This document shows, one piece after another, positions 8,279 to 17,090 of a stretch of DNA of 64,000 bases. The notes under the pieces were generated by a model. The model had not been told where the DNA came from. It did not search any database and saw nothing but the letters and a program-made list of their open reading frames with translations. Made by a program: the position numbers and the translations under genes. Position 1 is the first letter of the stretch. Each line of letters starts with the position of its first letter. This stretch comes from Acidimicrobiales bacterium mtb01 (GTDB lineage: Bacteria > Actinomycetota > Acidimicrobiia > Acidimicrobiales > Ilumatobacteraceae). Where the stretch lies: contig NBNI01000007.1 in the NCBI GenBank assembly GCA_004379135.1, positions 228,501 to 292,500 on the forward strand, written 5' to 3'.

Positions 8279-8701
8279 GTGCAGGTATTCGTCGGACGTC
8301 ACGAGCGGCAGCTCGACCCCAAGGGTCGGCTGGCGCTTCCGGCGACCTTCCGCCACCGTCTCGAGCCGCGTTGCTATCTGCTGCTCGGTCAGGACAAGTG
8401 CATCGCGGTCGTCACCGCCGAGGAGTCCGAGAACATCGCCAACGAGATCACGGCGGCCGTGAAGCGCGGCGAGAAGAGCGAGCAGGAACGCCGCGCCCTC
8501 GCGTCGAGCATGGTCGATGTCACATTCGATGCGCAGGGCCGCATCACTCTCGACGAATCGCTGCGCGCGTACGCCGGTCTCACGCCGAACAGCAAGGTGG
8601 TCGTCGCAGGTTCGTTCGACCGAGTGGAGATCTGGGAGCCGCAGCGCTACGAGCGCATGCTCGCGATGGGTACCGAGAAGATCGCCGGTGACGAACTGTG
8701 A
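8279..8701 (+). CDS. mraZ: transcriptional regulator MraZ
   Basis: A 140-residue protein with two AbrB-like half-domains, each carrying the DNA-contacting pattern: VGRHERQLDPKGRLALPA at the start and VTFDAQGRITLDESLRA in the second half. It forms ring oligomers that bind repeats upstream of its own operon. GTG 8279 is chosen because it follows a GAGGGG ribosome site, lies downstream of the predicted -10 at 8236-8241, and gives the normal family length; earlier in-frame starts fall in or before the -10 element. First gene of the dcw operon; overlaps rsmH by 4 bases. Confidence 0.9.
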   Translation: MQVFVGRHERQLDPKGRLALPATFRHRLEPRCYLLLGQDKCIAVVTAEESENIANEITAAVKRGEKSEQERRALASSMVDVTFDAQGRITLDESLRAYAGLTPNSKVVVAGSFDRVEIWEPQRYERMLAMGTEKIAGDEL

Positions 8702-9621
8702 ACGAGTTTGCACACGTGCCGGTGATGCGCGACGAGATCATCGACGTCTTCTCCACCGTTCCGAGTGGAGTCGTTCTCGACGCGACACTCGGCGGCGCCG
8801 GTCACAGCGAGGCCATCCTCGACGCGCGTCCCGATCTGTCGGTTCTCGGTCTCGATCAGGACACCGATGCTCTGGCGGCCGCCCGTGCGCGCCTCGCGCG
8901 ATTCGGTTCGCGCGCCCAAGTTCGCCACTGCCGATTCGATCGGCTTGTCGATGCCATGGGGGACACCGGGATCGAACAGCTGTCGGGTGCGCTGTTCGAT
9001 CTCGGTGTTTCCTCACATCAGTTCGATGTCCCCGAGCGTGGATTCTCGTATCGGCACGATGCGCCGCTCGACATGCGCATGGACACCTCACGCGGACGAA
9101 CGGCCGCCGACATCGTCAACCAGTCCTCCGAAGAGGAATTGGCCGATGTCATCCACGGTTTCAGCGACGAGCGTTTCGCGCGTCGCATCGCGCGGGCGAT
9201 CTGCGCGAACCGTCCGATTGCTTCGACCGCCGAACTCGCATCCATCGTCGCCTCGGCGATTCCGGCCCCGGCCCGCCGTCGTGGCGGTCATCCGGCCAAG
9301 CGGACGTTCCAGGCGCTGCGCATCGCCGTGAACGAGGAACTCGACGTGTTGCCGGTCGCATTGGACGCGGCAATCGAGAAGACCGGAAAGGGCGGCCGCG
9401 TGGCCGTGCTGTCGTATCACTCGGGTGAGGACCGCATCGTCAAGGAACGGTTCACCTTCCACCGCACCGGAGGCTGCCAGTGCCCGTCGAACCTGCCGTG
9501 CGTGTGCGGCGCGGTGGCGCGAGTCGACGTGGTCCGCGTGGCGTCCAAGCCGTCAGCCGTCGAACTCGAGCGCAATCCGCGCAGCACGTCGGCCCGCCTG
9601 CGCGTGGTGGAGGTTCGCTGA
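8698..9621 (+). CDS. rsmH: 16S rRNA (cytosine-1402 N4)-methyltransferase RsmH
   Basis: A 307-residue SAM-dependent enzyme that methylates N4 of C1402 in the ribosomal P site. Visible motifs are HVPVMRDEIID, the SAM loop DATLGGAGHSEAIL near residue 30, LFDLGVSSHQFD near 103, GHPAKRTFQALRI near 199, VLSYHSGEDRIVK near 238, and the C-terminal RNPRSTSARLR. Full length for the family. Starts at GTG with a GTGA overlap on mraZ and ends sharing one base with the start of the ftsL-like gene. The mraZ-rsmH-ftsL-ftsI order is the standard dcw head. Confidence 0.96.
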   Translation: MNEFAHVPVMRDEIIDVFSTVPSGVVLDATLGGAGHSEAILDARPDLSVLGLDQDTDALAAARARLARFGSRAQVRHCRFDRLVDAMGDTGIEQLSGALFDLGVSSHQFDVPERGFSYRHDAPLDMRMDTSRGRTAADIVNQSSEEELADVIHGFSDERFARRIARAICANRPIASTAELASIVASAIPAPARRRGGHPAKRTFQALRIAVNEELDVLPVALDAAIEKTGKGGRVAVLSYHSGEDRIVKERFTFHRTGGCQCPSNLPCVCGAVARVDVVRVASKPSAVELERNPRSTSARLRVVEVR

Positions 9622-10202
9622 TGGCTCGCACCGCCACCGCCCGCGCGACCACGAGCGTCAAGAAGCCGGCCGGCAAGTCGACCGCGAAGCCGCGCAAGAA
9701 GTCGGTGACCACGCGCACTTCCGCCGAGCGACAGGCCCGCCCGGCCGCCCGGCCCAAGGCGAAGCCGACCCGGTCGAAACTCGCCCTCGCGGTGTCCAAC
9801 CGCAACCTGACTCGTCGGAGTCGACGTCTGGTCTACGTGACGTCGGGCGTCGTGGTCCTGGTCGTCGGAATCATGATGATGATCGTCGTCGCGCAGACGC
9901 GCATCGCCGAGAATCAGATGCAGATCGACCGGATCGAGAGCCAGATCTCGGCCGAACGCGATCGATACAACACGTTGCGCCTCGAGCGGTCGTCCCTTCG
10001 CGAGCCCGCTCGCCTGGTGGCCAACGCCCGCGCGATCGGGATGCAGCCCGGTATCGGTACCGACTTCACCTCGGTCGACCCTTACACCGTGGCCGCGGTG
10101 CTCGTGTCGACCGGGGGAGTCGATGCCGAACTGCTCGACGCCACGGAGAATCCGTTCGAGACCTACGGCGAATTCAAGGCGACGGTCGGAGGTCAGCCGT
10201 GA
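9621..10202 (+). CDS. ftsL: FtsL-like septum formation protein
   Basis: A 193-residue bitopic membrane protein in the FtsL position between rsmH and ftsI. Residues 1-68 are a Lys/Ala/Arg/Thr-rich cytoplasmic tail, one transmembrane helix spans about 70-91 (VTSGVVVLVVGIMMMIVV), and a short predicted coiled coil (NQMQIDRIESQISAERDRYNTL) follows at about 97-118. This is the FtsL/DivIC layout; FtsL joins FtsB and FtsQ to activate FtsW-FtsI. Sequence identity in this family is always low, so the call relies on topology and synteny. The tail is longer than in E. coli FtsL, as is usual in actinobacteria. Confidence 0.82.
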   Translation: MARTATARATTSVKKPAGKSTAKPRKKSVTTRTSAERQARPAARPKAKPTRSKLALAVSNRNLTRRSRRLVYVTSGVVVLVVGIMMMIVVAQTRIAENQMQIDRIESQISAERDRYNTLRLERSSLREPARLVANARAIGMQPGIGTDFTSVDPYTVAAVLVSTGGVDAELLDATENPFETYGEFKATVGGQP

Positions 10203-12016
10203 CGACGCGTCGAACCGGGCCGTCACGTGGCAAGTCGACACGTGGCAAGTCGTCACGTTCCGCATCGTCGAATCGATGGAACCTCGGACCGTCGCGCGGA
10301 CGCGCGCGATTCGCGTTCGGTGTCGGCATGCTCCTCTTCGCCGCGGCCATCGGTCGACTCGTGTGGGTCCAGGTATGGGACGGATCGGCCCTCCGCGCCG
10401 AAGGCGTGCAGCAGCGCGAGTCGTATCTGAAGGTGGCGGCGCCCCGTGGCACGATCTTCGATCGCGACGGCAATGAAATGGCCATCACGGTTCCGGCGAC
10501 GTCCATCTACGCCAATCCGAAAGCGGTGCTCGATCCCCAGGCCACGGCCCACCTGCTCGGTCAGATGCTCGGGTTCGACGCCGCGCGCGAAGCCGACCTC
10601 GCCGCGAAGTTGAACGACCGCTCGCAGTCGTTCGTCTACGTCCAGAGGTTCGTGGACGACTCGGTGGCCGAGGCGATCCTCGCGCTCAATCTCGCCGGCG
10701 TCGACGGTGTGACCGAACCCAAGCGGGTTCAGGTGGCCGGCGGTCTGGCCCGCAACGTGATCGGTCGAACCGATCCGTTCGGTGACGGAGCGGCCGGACT
10801 CGAATTGCAATACGACAAGGTGCTGCGGGGGGTCGAAGGCACCGTCGTGCGCGAAGTCAACAACGCCGGTCGCACGCTGCCCGGCGGTTCGAAGGTCATC
10901 GAATCGGCTCGTCCCGGCACCGACCTCGTTCTCACCATCGATCGTTCGATGCAGTACCAGGTCGAGCAGGCTCTGCTGCAGCGAGTCGGCGAACTCTCGG
11001 CCAAGGGCGGCCACGCGATCGTGATGGACACCGCGACGGGGGAGATCCTCTCCATCGCGAGCGCCGAACGCACCGAGGCTGGACTCGTCCAGATCTCGTC
11101 GGGCAACCTGGCCGCCGTCGAAGCGCACGAACCGGGCTCGGTCGCCAAGATCTTCAGTGTCGCGGCCACTCTCGACAAGGGTGTCGCCACCCCATCATCG
11201 ACGTATCAGGTGCCCGGTGTGTTCGTCTTCGACCCCGACACCAAGTTCGAGAAGACGATCAAGGACGCGTATCCGCACGATCTCGAACCGATGACGCTGC
11301 ACGACATCCTCGTGAAGTCGTCGAACATCGGCACCATGATGGCCGCGTCCGAGATCGGCGTGAACGCACTCCACGACTACCTGCAGGGCTTCGGTTTCGG
11401 CCGGAGCACGGGCCTCGGTTATCCGGGCGAGAGTTCGGGATCGCTGCGCGATGCCGACGCGTTGCGCGGATCCGAGAAGGCCACCATCACGTACGGCTAC
11501 GGCTTCGCGTCGACGTCTCTGCAGCTGGTGTCGGCCGTGAACGCGGTGGCGAACAACGGTCTGTTCGTCGCACCACGACTGGTACGGGCCACGATCGACG
11601 ACAAGGGTGTGTACTGGGAATCGCCGATCGGCGAAACCCGTCGCGTCGTGTCGGAGGAGACGGCTCGCACGATGACCGGAATTCTCACCGACGTCGTCTG
11701 CCTCGGTACGGCGACGCGCGCGCAGGTTCCGGGCATCTCGGTCGCGGGGAAGACCGGAACCGGTTACAAGACGCAGGACAACGGCACCTACGTCACCGAG
11801 GACGGGACCCGCGCCTACTTCGCCACGTTCGTGGGCTACCTTCCGGCGAATCATCCCCGGGTCACCATTCTCGTCTCGATCGACGAGCCGAATCCGAGCA
11901 GCCGCGACCGGTTCGGTGGAACCGCTGCGGCGCCCGTGTTCGCCGCGCTCGCCAAGGTCGCGATCCAGGAACTCTCGATCGAGCCGGGTGACGGCGACCG
12001 CGGCTGCGTGAAGTGA
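10199..12016 (+). CDS. ftsI: septal peptidoglycan transpeptidase FtsI (PBP3)
   Basis: A 605-residue class B penicillin-binding protein that cross-links septal peptidoglycan. A basic Ser/Gly/Arg-rich tail (1-36) precedes a transmembrane helix (about 37-57) and the pedestal domain starting with APRGTIFDRDGN. The active-site motifs are intact: SxxK as EPGSVAK (S314, K317), SSN (374-376) and KTGT (518-521). GTG 10199 overlaps the ftsL stop; the upstream open frame is a shadow of rsmH and ftsL. The tail is encoded in part by a 13-base direct repeat (CACGTGGCAAGTC) at about 10224-10250. Works with FtsW, encoded downstream. Confidence 0.95.
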   Translation: MTTRRTGPSRGKSTRGKSSRSASSNRWNLGPSRGRARFAFGVGMLLFAAAIGRLVWVQVWDGSALRAEGVQQRESYLKVAAPRGTIFDRDGNEMAITVPATSIYANPKAVLDPQATAHLLGQMLGFDAAREADLAAKLNDRSQSFVYVQRFVDDSVAEAILALNLAGVDGVTEPKRVQVAGGLARNVIGRTDPFGDGAAGLELQYDKVLRGVEGTVVREVNNAGRTLPGGSKVIESARPGTDLVLTIDRSMQYQVEQALLQRVGELSAKGGHAIVMDTATGEILSIASAERTEAGLVQISSGNLAAVEAHEPGSVAKIFSVAATLDKGVATPSSTYQVPGVFVFDPDTKFEKTIKDAYPHDLEPMTLHDILVKSSNIGTMMAASEIGVNALHDYLQGFGFGRSTGLGYPGESSGSLRDADALRGSEKATITYGYGFASTSLQLVSAVNAVANNGLFVAPRLVRATIDDKGVYWESPIGETRRVVSEETARTMTGILTDVVCLGTATRAQVPGISVAGKTGTGYKTQDNGTYVTEDGTRAYFATFVGYLPANHPRVTILVSIDEPNPSSRDRFGGTAAAPVFAALAKVAIQELSIEPGDGDRGCVK

Positions 12017-12017
12017 C

Positions 12018-13451
12018 GTGTCGACCGTGACCGTCTCGTCGTCCCGCCCGCTCTCGGACCTGATCCGGGTGCTCGATCGTTCGGTCGATGGATCGGCGCT
12101 CGTGACGAGCGTGACCCACGATTCGCGCGAGGTCGCTCCCGGTTCGATCTTCTGCTGCGTTCGCGGACAGCGCGCCGACGGGCACGATTTCGCCGCCGAA
12201 GCGGTCGCGCGTGGCGCCGTCGCACTCGTGGTCGAGCGTCCGTTGCCCGGGGTGACGATTCCCCAGATCGAAGTCGCCGACTCGCGGATCGCCCTCGCCC
12301 GGCTGTCGTGCGAGTTCTTCGGACATCCGTCCCGGCAACTGCGCGTGATCGGTGTGACCGGCACCAACGGCAAGACGACCACCACGCAACTGCTGGGTTC
12401 GATCATGCGGACAGCCGGTTGGACCAGTGAGGTGTTCGGAACGCTGTCGGGTCAGTACACGACCCCCGAGGCCCCGGTGCTGCAGCGACGACTGGCCGAG
12501 TTCCTCTCCGCTGGCGGTCGAGCAGTGGCGATGGAGGTCTCGTCGCATTCGCTCTCCTTGCATCGGGTCGACGGCACCCGGTTCTCCGTCGGAGTGTTCA
12601 CCAATCTCGGACGCGATCATCTCGATTTCCATGGCGACATGGAGTCGTACGGCGCGGCCAAGGCGCGATTGTTCACCGCCGATTTCTGCGACCAGGCGGT
12701 CATCAATGTCGATGACGCGTTCGGCGAGCAACTCGCCCGAGTGATCGCCCGTGACGTCGACGTGATTCCCTTCTCGCGGACCGACGTGAGCGATGTGACG
12801 ATCAGTCCGGTGTCGCACTCGTACACCTGGCGTGGTCGTCGCGTGACGGCTCCGCTCGGCGGATCGTTCAACGTGATGAACTCGCTCGCCGCCGCCACCG
12901 CCGCGGTGGCGGCCGGACTCGACTCCGACTCGGTCGTGGCCGGCTTGGCCGCCGCCCCGACCGTGCCCGGTCGATTCGAAAGCGTTCGAGCGGGTCAGGA
13001 TTTTGCGGTCCTCGTCGACTACGCGCACACGCCCGATGGACTCGCCGAAGTACTGCGCTCGGTGCGCGAGGCGAGCGGTGCCGGTGCGAAGGTGATCGCC
13101 GTCTTCGGTTGCGGCGGCGATCGCGACAAGGCCAAGCGCCCGATGATGGGCGAGATCGCCGTGTCGCTCGCCGATTCGGTGATCATCACGTCCGACAATC
13201 CGCGCTCGGAGGATCCGCGGGCGATCATCGACTCGATCGCCGCCGGAATTCCCGATCATCTCCGCCACCGTTTGCACGGCATCTTCCCCGACCGCGCCGA
13301 GGCGATCGCCCGAGCACTTCGTCTGGCTTCCGCCAACGACGTGGTCGTGATCGCCGGCAAGGGTCACGAAACCACCCAGACCATCGGGACTACGGTCGTT
13401 CCGTTCGACGATCGGGTCGTGGCCCGCGAAATTCTGGAGGGTCGCTCATGA
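12018..13451 (+). CDS. murE: UDP-MurNAc-L-Ala-D-Glu:meso-diaminopimelate ligase
   Basis: A 477-residue Mur ligase adding the third stem-peptide residue. The ATP loop is VTGTNGKTTTT (about 114-124). The central domain carries MEVSSHSLSLHRVDG and FTNLGRDHLDFH. The DNPR motif (393-396) is the marker for meso-diaminopimelate rather than lysine, which predicts DAP-type peptidoglycan. GKGHE near the C-terminus is also typical. It starts two bases after the ftsI stop and ends overlapping mraY by 4 bases. In most actinobacteria murF sits between murE and mraY; here it does not. Confidence 0.96.
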   Translation: MSTVTVSSSRPLSDLIRVLDRSVDGSALVTSVTHDSREVAPGSIFCCVRGQRADGHDFAAEAVARGAVALVVERPLPGVTIPQIEVADSRIALARLSCEFFGHPSRQLRVIGVTGTNGKTTTTQLLGSIMRTAGWTSEVFGTLSGQYTTPEAPVLQRRLAEFLSAGGRAVAMEVSSHSLSLHRVDGTRFSVGVFTNLGRDHLDFHGDMESYGAAKARLFTADFCDQAVINVDDAFGEQLARVIARDVDVIPFSRTDVSDVTISPVSHSYTWRGRRVTAPLGGSFNVMNSLAAATAAVAAGLDSDSVVAGLAAAPTVPGRFESVRAGQDFAVLVDYAHTPDGLAEVLRSVREASGAGAKVIAVFGCGGDRDKAKRPMMGEIAVSLADSVIITSDNPRSEDPRAIIDSIAAGIPDHLRHRLHGIFPDRAEAIARALRLASANDVVVIAGKGHETTQTIGTTVVPFDDRVVAREILEGRS

Positions 13452-14521
13452 TCGCGGTGATGATCGCCGGCGCCACGGCCATGTTCGTGTCGCTCTTCAC
13501 GACCCGCTTCCTCATCACGTTCTTCCGCGATCGTGGCAAGGGTCAACCGATCCTCGGCAAGGAGGACCACGGCCCCGAACACCACAAGAAGAAGTCGGGA
13601 ACTCCGACGATGGGTGGTTTGGCGATCGTCGGTGCCGCGTTCGTCGGCTGGGTCGCGGCCCACATTCGGGACGGTCTCGCGTTCTCCAATCAGGCGATGA
13701 TCATCTGGGTCGGAATCATCGTGATGGCGGGCATGGGCCTCCTCGACGACGTGATCAAGGTCAACAAGGGCCACAACCGCGGGATCTTCTGGAAGAAGAA
13801 GGGCTACATCACGTTCGCGATGGCGTGCGGCATCACCTGGTGGTTGGTCGCCGCCACCGACATCTCCGAGACGATTTCGTTCACCCGCTTCGACTGGCCC
13901 GGTTGGGAGATCCCGTGGTGGCTGTGGGTCGTGTGGACGGCACTCATGATGTGGGCCACGACCAACGCGGTCAACGTCACCGACGGTCTCGACGGCCTCG
14001 CGGGTGGTTCTGCGCTGCTCGGGTTCCTCGCCTTCACGATCATCGGCTACTGGTCGTTCCGCAACCCCGAGGTGTACGGGGTCCTCGCCGGTGGAACCGT
14101 GAATCCGCTCGACTTGGCCGTGCTCTCGGCCGGCTTCGCCGGTGCGTGCGGCGGATTCCTGTGGTGGAACGCGGCCCCGGCCCGCATCTTCATGGGTGAC
14201 GTGGGCGCCCTCGGCATCGGCGCCGCGCTCGGTCTGCTCGCAGTCGCCACCAACACGCATTTCCTCCTCCCCTTGATCTGCGGTGTGAACGTGATGGAGG
14301 CCGGATCGGTCGCCATCCAAATGACCATCTTCAAGGCGTCGGGCCGCAAGCGCCGCTTCTTCCGCATGACTCCGATCCACCACCATTTCGAGTTGATCGG
14401 CTGGCCCGAGACGACCGTCATCATCCGCTTCTGGATCATCGGCGGTATCTGCGTCGCGGCCGCCTTGGCCATGTTCATCGGCGATTTCACGCGCATCACC
14501 GATTCGGGGTTCCTGCGGTGA
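13448..14521 (+). CDS. mraY: phospho-N-acetylmuramoyl-pentapeptide transferase MraY
   Basis: A 357-residue polytopic enzyme that makes lipid I from UDP-MurNAc-pentapeptide and undecaprenyl phosphate. Key motifs are KKSGTPTMGG near residue 46, the catalytic LLDDVIK near 100, NAVNVTDGLDGLAGG near 175, IFMGDVGALGIG near 250, and the cytoplasmic MTPIHHHFELIGWPE near 305. About ten hydrophobic segments are visible. The ATG is fixed by a 4-base overlap with murE; the upstream open frame to 13109 is a shadow. One family residue differs mildly: GDVGALG where many enzymes have GDTGSLA. Confidence 0.96.
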   Translation: MIAVMIAGATAMFVSLFTTRFLITFFRDRGKGQPILGKEDHGPEHHKKKSGTPTMGGLAIVGAAFVGWVAAHIRDGLAFSNQAMIIWVGIIVMAGMGLLDDVIKVNKGHNRGIFWKKKGYITFAMACGITWWLVAATDISETISFTRFDWPGWEIPWWLWVVWTALMMWATTNAVNVTDGLDGLAGGSALLGFLAFTIIGYWSFRNPEVYGVLAGGTVNPLDLAVLSAGFAGACGGFLWWNAAPARIFMGDVGALGIGAALGLLAVATNTHFLLPLICGVNVMEAGSVAIQMTIFKASGRKRRFFRMTPIHHHFELIGWPETTVIIRFWIIGGICVAAALAMFIGDFTRITDSGFLR

Positions 14522-15858
14522 CCGAGCGAGCACTGGTGTACGGGGTCGCGGTGGCTGGTCTGGCCACGGTTCGCGCGCTCGTCGATCGCAACGTCGACGT
14601 CGTGGCAGTCGACGATCAGCCCTCACCAACCAAGTCGTCGGCGTTGGCCGCCATGGGCGTCGAGCTCCGCGCCGCTCCCGACGACGTCGAACTCGGCTCC
14701 TTGATCGCCGCATGCGACGTCGTCGTGCCCGCTCCCGGAGTTCCCGAGAGTCATCGCGTCGTACTCGCCGCACAAAAGGCCGGTCGCCGCATCGCGACCG
14801 AACTCGATCTCGCCTACGACTGGGAGTCGACTCGTGTCGGAGGTCCGCGTCCGATCGTCGCGGTGACCGGCACCGACGGCAAGACCACCACCACTTTGCT
14901 CGCCGCCGCGATGATCCAGTCGGCCGGGCGCGCGACCGTCGCCTGTGGCAACACCGAGGTGCCCATGGTCGAGGCGCTGGCCATGGACGTCGACTGTTTC
15001 GTCGTCGAGGCGACCAGCTTTCGACTGGCGTTCACGACGACCTTCCGTGCCGATGCCGCCGCCTGGCTCAACCTCGCACCCGATCACCTCGACTGGCACG
15101 AGTCGATGAAGACGTACGAGTCGGCCAAGGCCCGACTGTGGGCGCACGTGCGGCCGTCGGACACCGCGATCGGGTGGGTCGACGATCCGATCGTGATGCG
15201 TCACCTGGGCCGCGCCGCGTGTCGACGTGTCACGTTCGGTCTCGACCAGGCCGATTACAAGTTGGTGGATGCTTCTCTGATGGGGCCCGACGGCGCGATC
15301 GGCGACGTGGCGTCGATGCGTCGCGCGTTGCCGCACGACATCACGAACGCCCTGTGCGCCTCGGCGCTCGTGATCGAGAGCGGTTTGGCCGATGTACGAG
15401 CCATCGGGGCGGCCCTGGGTGACTTCGAGGCCCCGCACCATCGAATCGAATTCGTGGGCATGCACGACGACATCTCCTGGTACGACGACTCGAAGGCGAC
15501 GACACCGCACGCGGTGCGCACCGCCTTGCGCGGATTCGGCAACGTGGTCCTGATCGCGGGCGGCCGCAACAAGGGCCTCGATCTGTCTCCCATCGCCGAC
15601 GAGAGCGCGCGCATTCGCGCCGTCGTGGCCATCGGGGACGCCGCCGACGAGATCGCCGCGGTGTTCGCCGGCCGACGTCCGGTCGAGCACGCATCCTCGA
15701 TGAGCGAGGCCGTCGAGACCGCGCGTCGTCTGGCCCGATCGGGCGACACCGTGCTGCTCTCGCCGGGTTGCACGAGTTTCGATTGGTACGACGGGTACGC
15801 CCGGCGCGGCGAGGACTTCACCCGTTGCGTGCGTGACCTGATGGGAGTGAGCCGATGA
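14518..15858 (+). CDS. murD: UDP-N-acetylmuramoyl-L-alanine:D-glutamate ligase
   Basis: A 446-residue Mur ligase adding D-glutamate, the second stem-peptide residue. The N-terminal UDP-binding Rossmann part starts ALVYGVAVAGLATVRAL, followed by the ATP loop VTGTDGKTTTT near residue 120, NLAPDHLDWHESM near 182, the HRIEFVGMHDDISWYDDSKATTP segment near 305 (split here between ligand contacts), IAGGRNKGLDL near 347, and the C-terminal LLSPGCTSFDWYDGYARRGEDF. GTG 14518 overlaps the mraY stop. Full length and all signature residues are present. Confidence 0.95.
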   Translation: MTERALVYGVAVAGLATVRALVDRNVDVVAVDDQPSPTKSSALAAMGVELRAAPDDVELGSLIAACDVVVPAPGVPESHRVVLAAQKAGRRIATELDLAYDWESTRVGGPRPIVAVTGTDGKTTTTLLAAAMIQSAGRATVACGNTEVPMVEALAMDVDCFVVEATSFRLAFTTTFRADAAAWLNLAPDHLDWHESMKTYESAKARLWAHVRPSDTAIGWVDDPIVMRHLGRAACRRVTFGLDQADYKLVDASLMGPDGAIGDVASMRRALPHDITNALCASALVIESGLADVRAIGAALGDFEAPHHRIEFVGMHDDISWYDDSKATTPHAVRTALRGFGNVVLIAGGRNKGLDLSPIADESARIRAVVAIGDAADEIAAVFAGRRPVEHASSMSEAVETARRLARSGDTVLLSPGCTSFDWYDGYARRGEDFTRCVRDLMGVSR

Positions 15859-17090
15859 CCGTCGCCATTCAGACCCGCCGCCGAACCGGCGGTAAACGAT
15901 CGCCCATCGCCGAGCGTCGTCGCCAAGCGCTCGAGCAGGCTCGTGGCTCGCGTAACAAGCCCTCTCGCCGCTCGCGCTACGTCGAGCGCGTCAGCAAGGA
16001 TCCGAAGCCCCTCGGCTTCTACGTGATCGCCGTCGTGACGCTCACCCTGGTCCTCTTCGGGCTCGTGATGGTCCTCTCGTCGTCGTCCATCGTGTCGTTC
16101 CATCGCGGACGTTCGCCCTGGTACTTCTTCACCAAGCAGGCGATCTACGCGGCCGTCGGCGGCGCCGCGCTCTACATCGCCTACCGCATGCCGCTCGACA
16201 AACTACGTCTCATCGCCCGCACCCTCCCGATTTTCGGCTTGGGTTTCATGTGGTTGTCGTTCTTCCCGGGCATCGGAACCTCTGTCAACGGCGCCCGTGC
16301 GTGGGTCCACATCGGCGACTACAACATCCAACCCGCCGAGTTCATGAAGCTGATCCTCGTCGTCTACGGCGCCGATCTGCTGGCTCGTCGCGAGAAGAGC
16401 ATCCACGATTTCACCCAGGCCTTGCGCCCGTACCTCACGGTCGTCGCGTTGGCCGCCGGCACGGCCATCGTGCAGAGCGACATCGGTTCGTGCGTGGTGT
16501 TGTCGCTCATCGGAGTGAGCATGCTGTTCCTGGCCGGGGCTCCGCTCAAGCCGATGTTCCTGGCCGCCATCGGGGCCGGTTGTCTCGGTGCGCTCTATGT
16601 CGTGCAGGATCCCGACAAGTTGTCGCGCATCACGTCGTTCCTCGACATCCACGGCACGCGCGAGAGCGACGGGTACCAGGTGTATCAGGCGCTCATCAGC
16701 CTTTCGAACGGTGGACTCACCGGAACGGGCATCGGTGCCGGTACGGGCAAGTGGGGGTACGTTCCCATCGCTCACAGCGACTTCATCTTCTCGATCGTCG
16801 GTGAGGAGATGGGACTGCTCGGAGTCCTCGGCTTGATGACGCTCTTCGCGTTCCTCATCTACTTCGCGTTCCAGGTGGCGCTGTCGTGTCGTCACCGTTT
16901 CGGCTTCCTGGTCGCGGCCGGTATCGGTTGCTGGATGGTCGTGCAGGTCTCCATCAACATCGGTGGTGTGATAGGCATCATGCCCGTGACGGGACTCACG
17001 CTTCCGTTCATCTCCTTCGGCGGAAGTTCGCTCATCGCGTCGATGGCCGCCGCCGGACTCCTGATGAACGTCGCCCGTCGCCCGCGATGA
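15855..17090 (+). CDS. ftsW: septal peptidoglycan glycosyltransferase FtsW (SEDS family)
   Basis: A 411-residue SEDS polymerase extending glycan strands from lipid II at the septum together with FtsI. A basic cytoplasmic tail of about 48 residues precedes about ten membrane segments. Diagnostic motifs are SVNGARAWVHIGDYNIQPAE near residue 140 (at the large extracytoplasmic loop), the ESDGYQVYQALISLSNGG stretch near 270, IAHSDFIFSIVGEEMG near 305, and GLTLPFISFGGSSL near 380. FtsW rather than RodA is supported by dcw position and by the long tail. Overlaps murD and murG by 4 bases on each side. Confidence 0.94.
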   Translation: MTVAIQTRRRTGGKRSPIAERRRQALEQARGSRNKPSRRSRYVERVSKDPKPLGFYVIAVVTLTLVLFGLVMVLSSSSIVSFHRGRSPWYFFTKQAIYAAVGGAALYIAYRMPLDKLRLIARTLPIFGLGFMWLSFFPGIGTSVNGARAWVHIGDYNIQPAEFMKLILVVYGADLLARREKSIHDFTQALRPYLTVVALAAGTAIVQSDIGSCVVLSLIGVSMLFLAGAPLKPMFLAAIGAGCLGALYVVQDPDKLSRITSFLDIHGTRESDGYQVYQALISLSNGGLTGTGIGAGTGKWGYVPIAHSDFIFSIVGEEMGLLGVLGLMTLFAFLIYFAFQVALSCRHRFGFLVAAGIGCWMVVQVSINIGGVIGIMPVTGLTLPFISFGGSSLIASMAAAGLLMNVARRPR

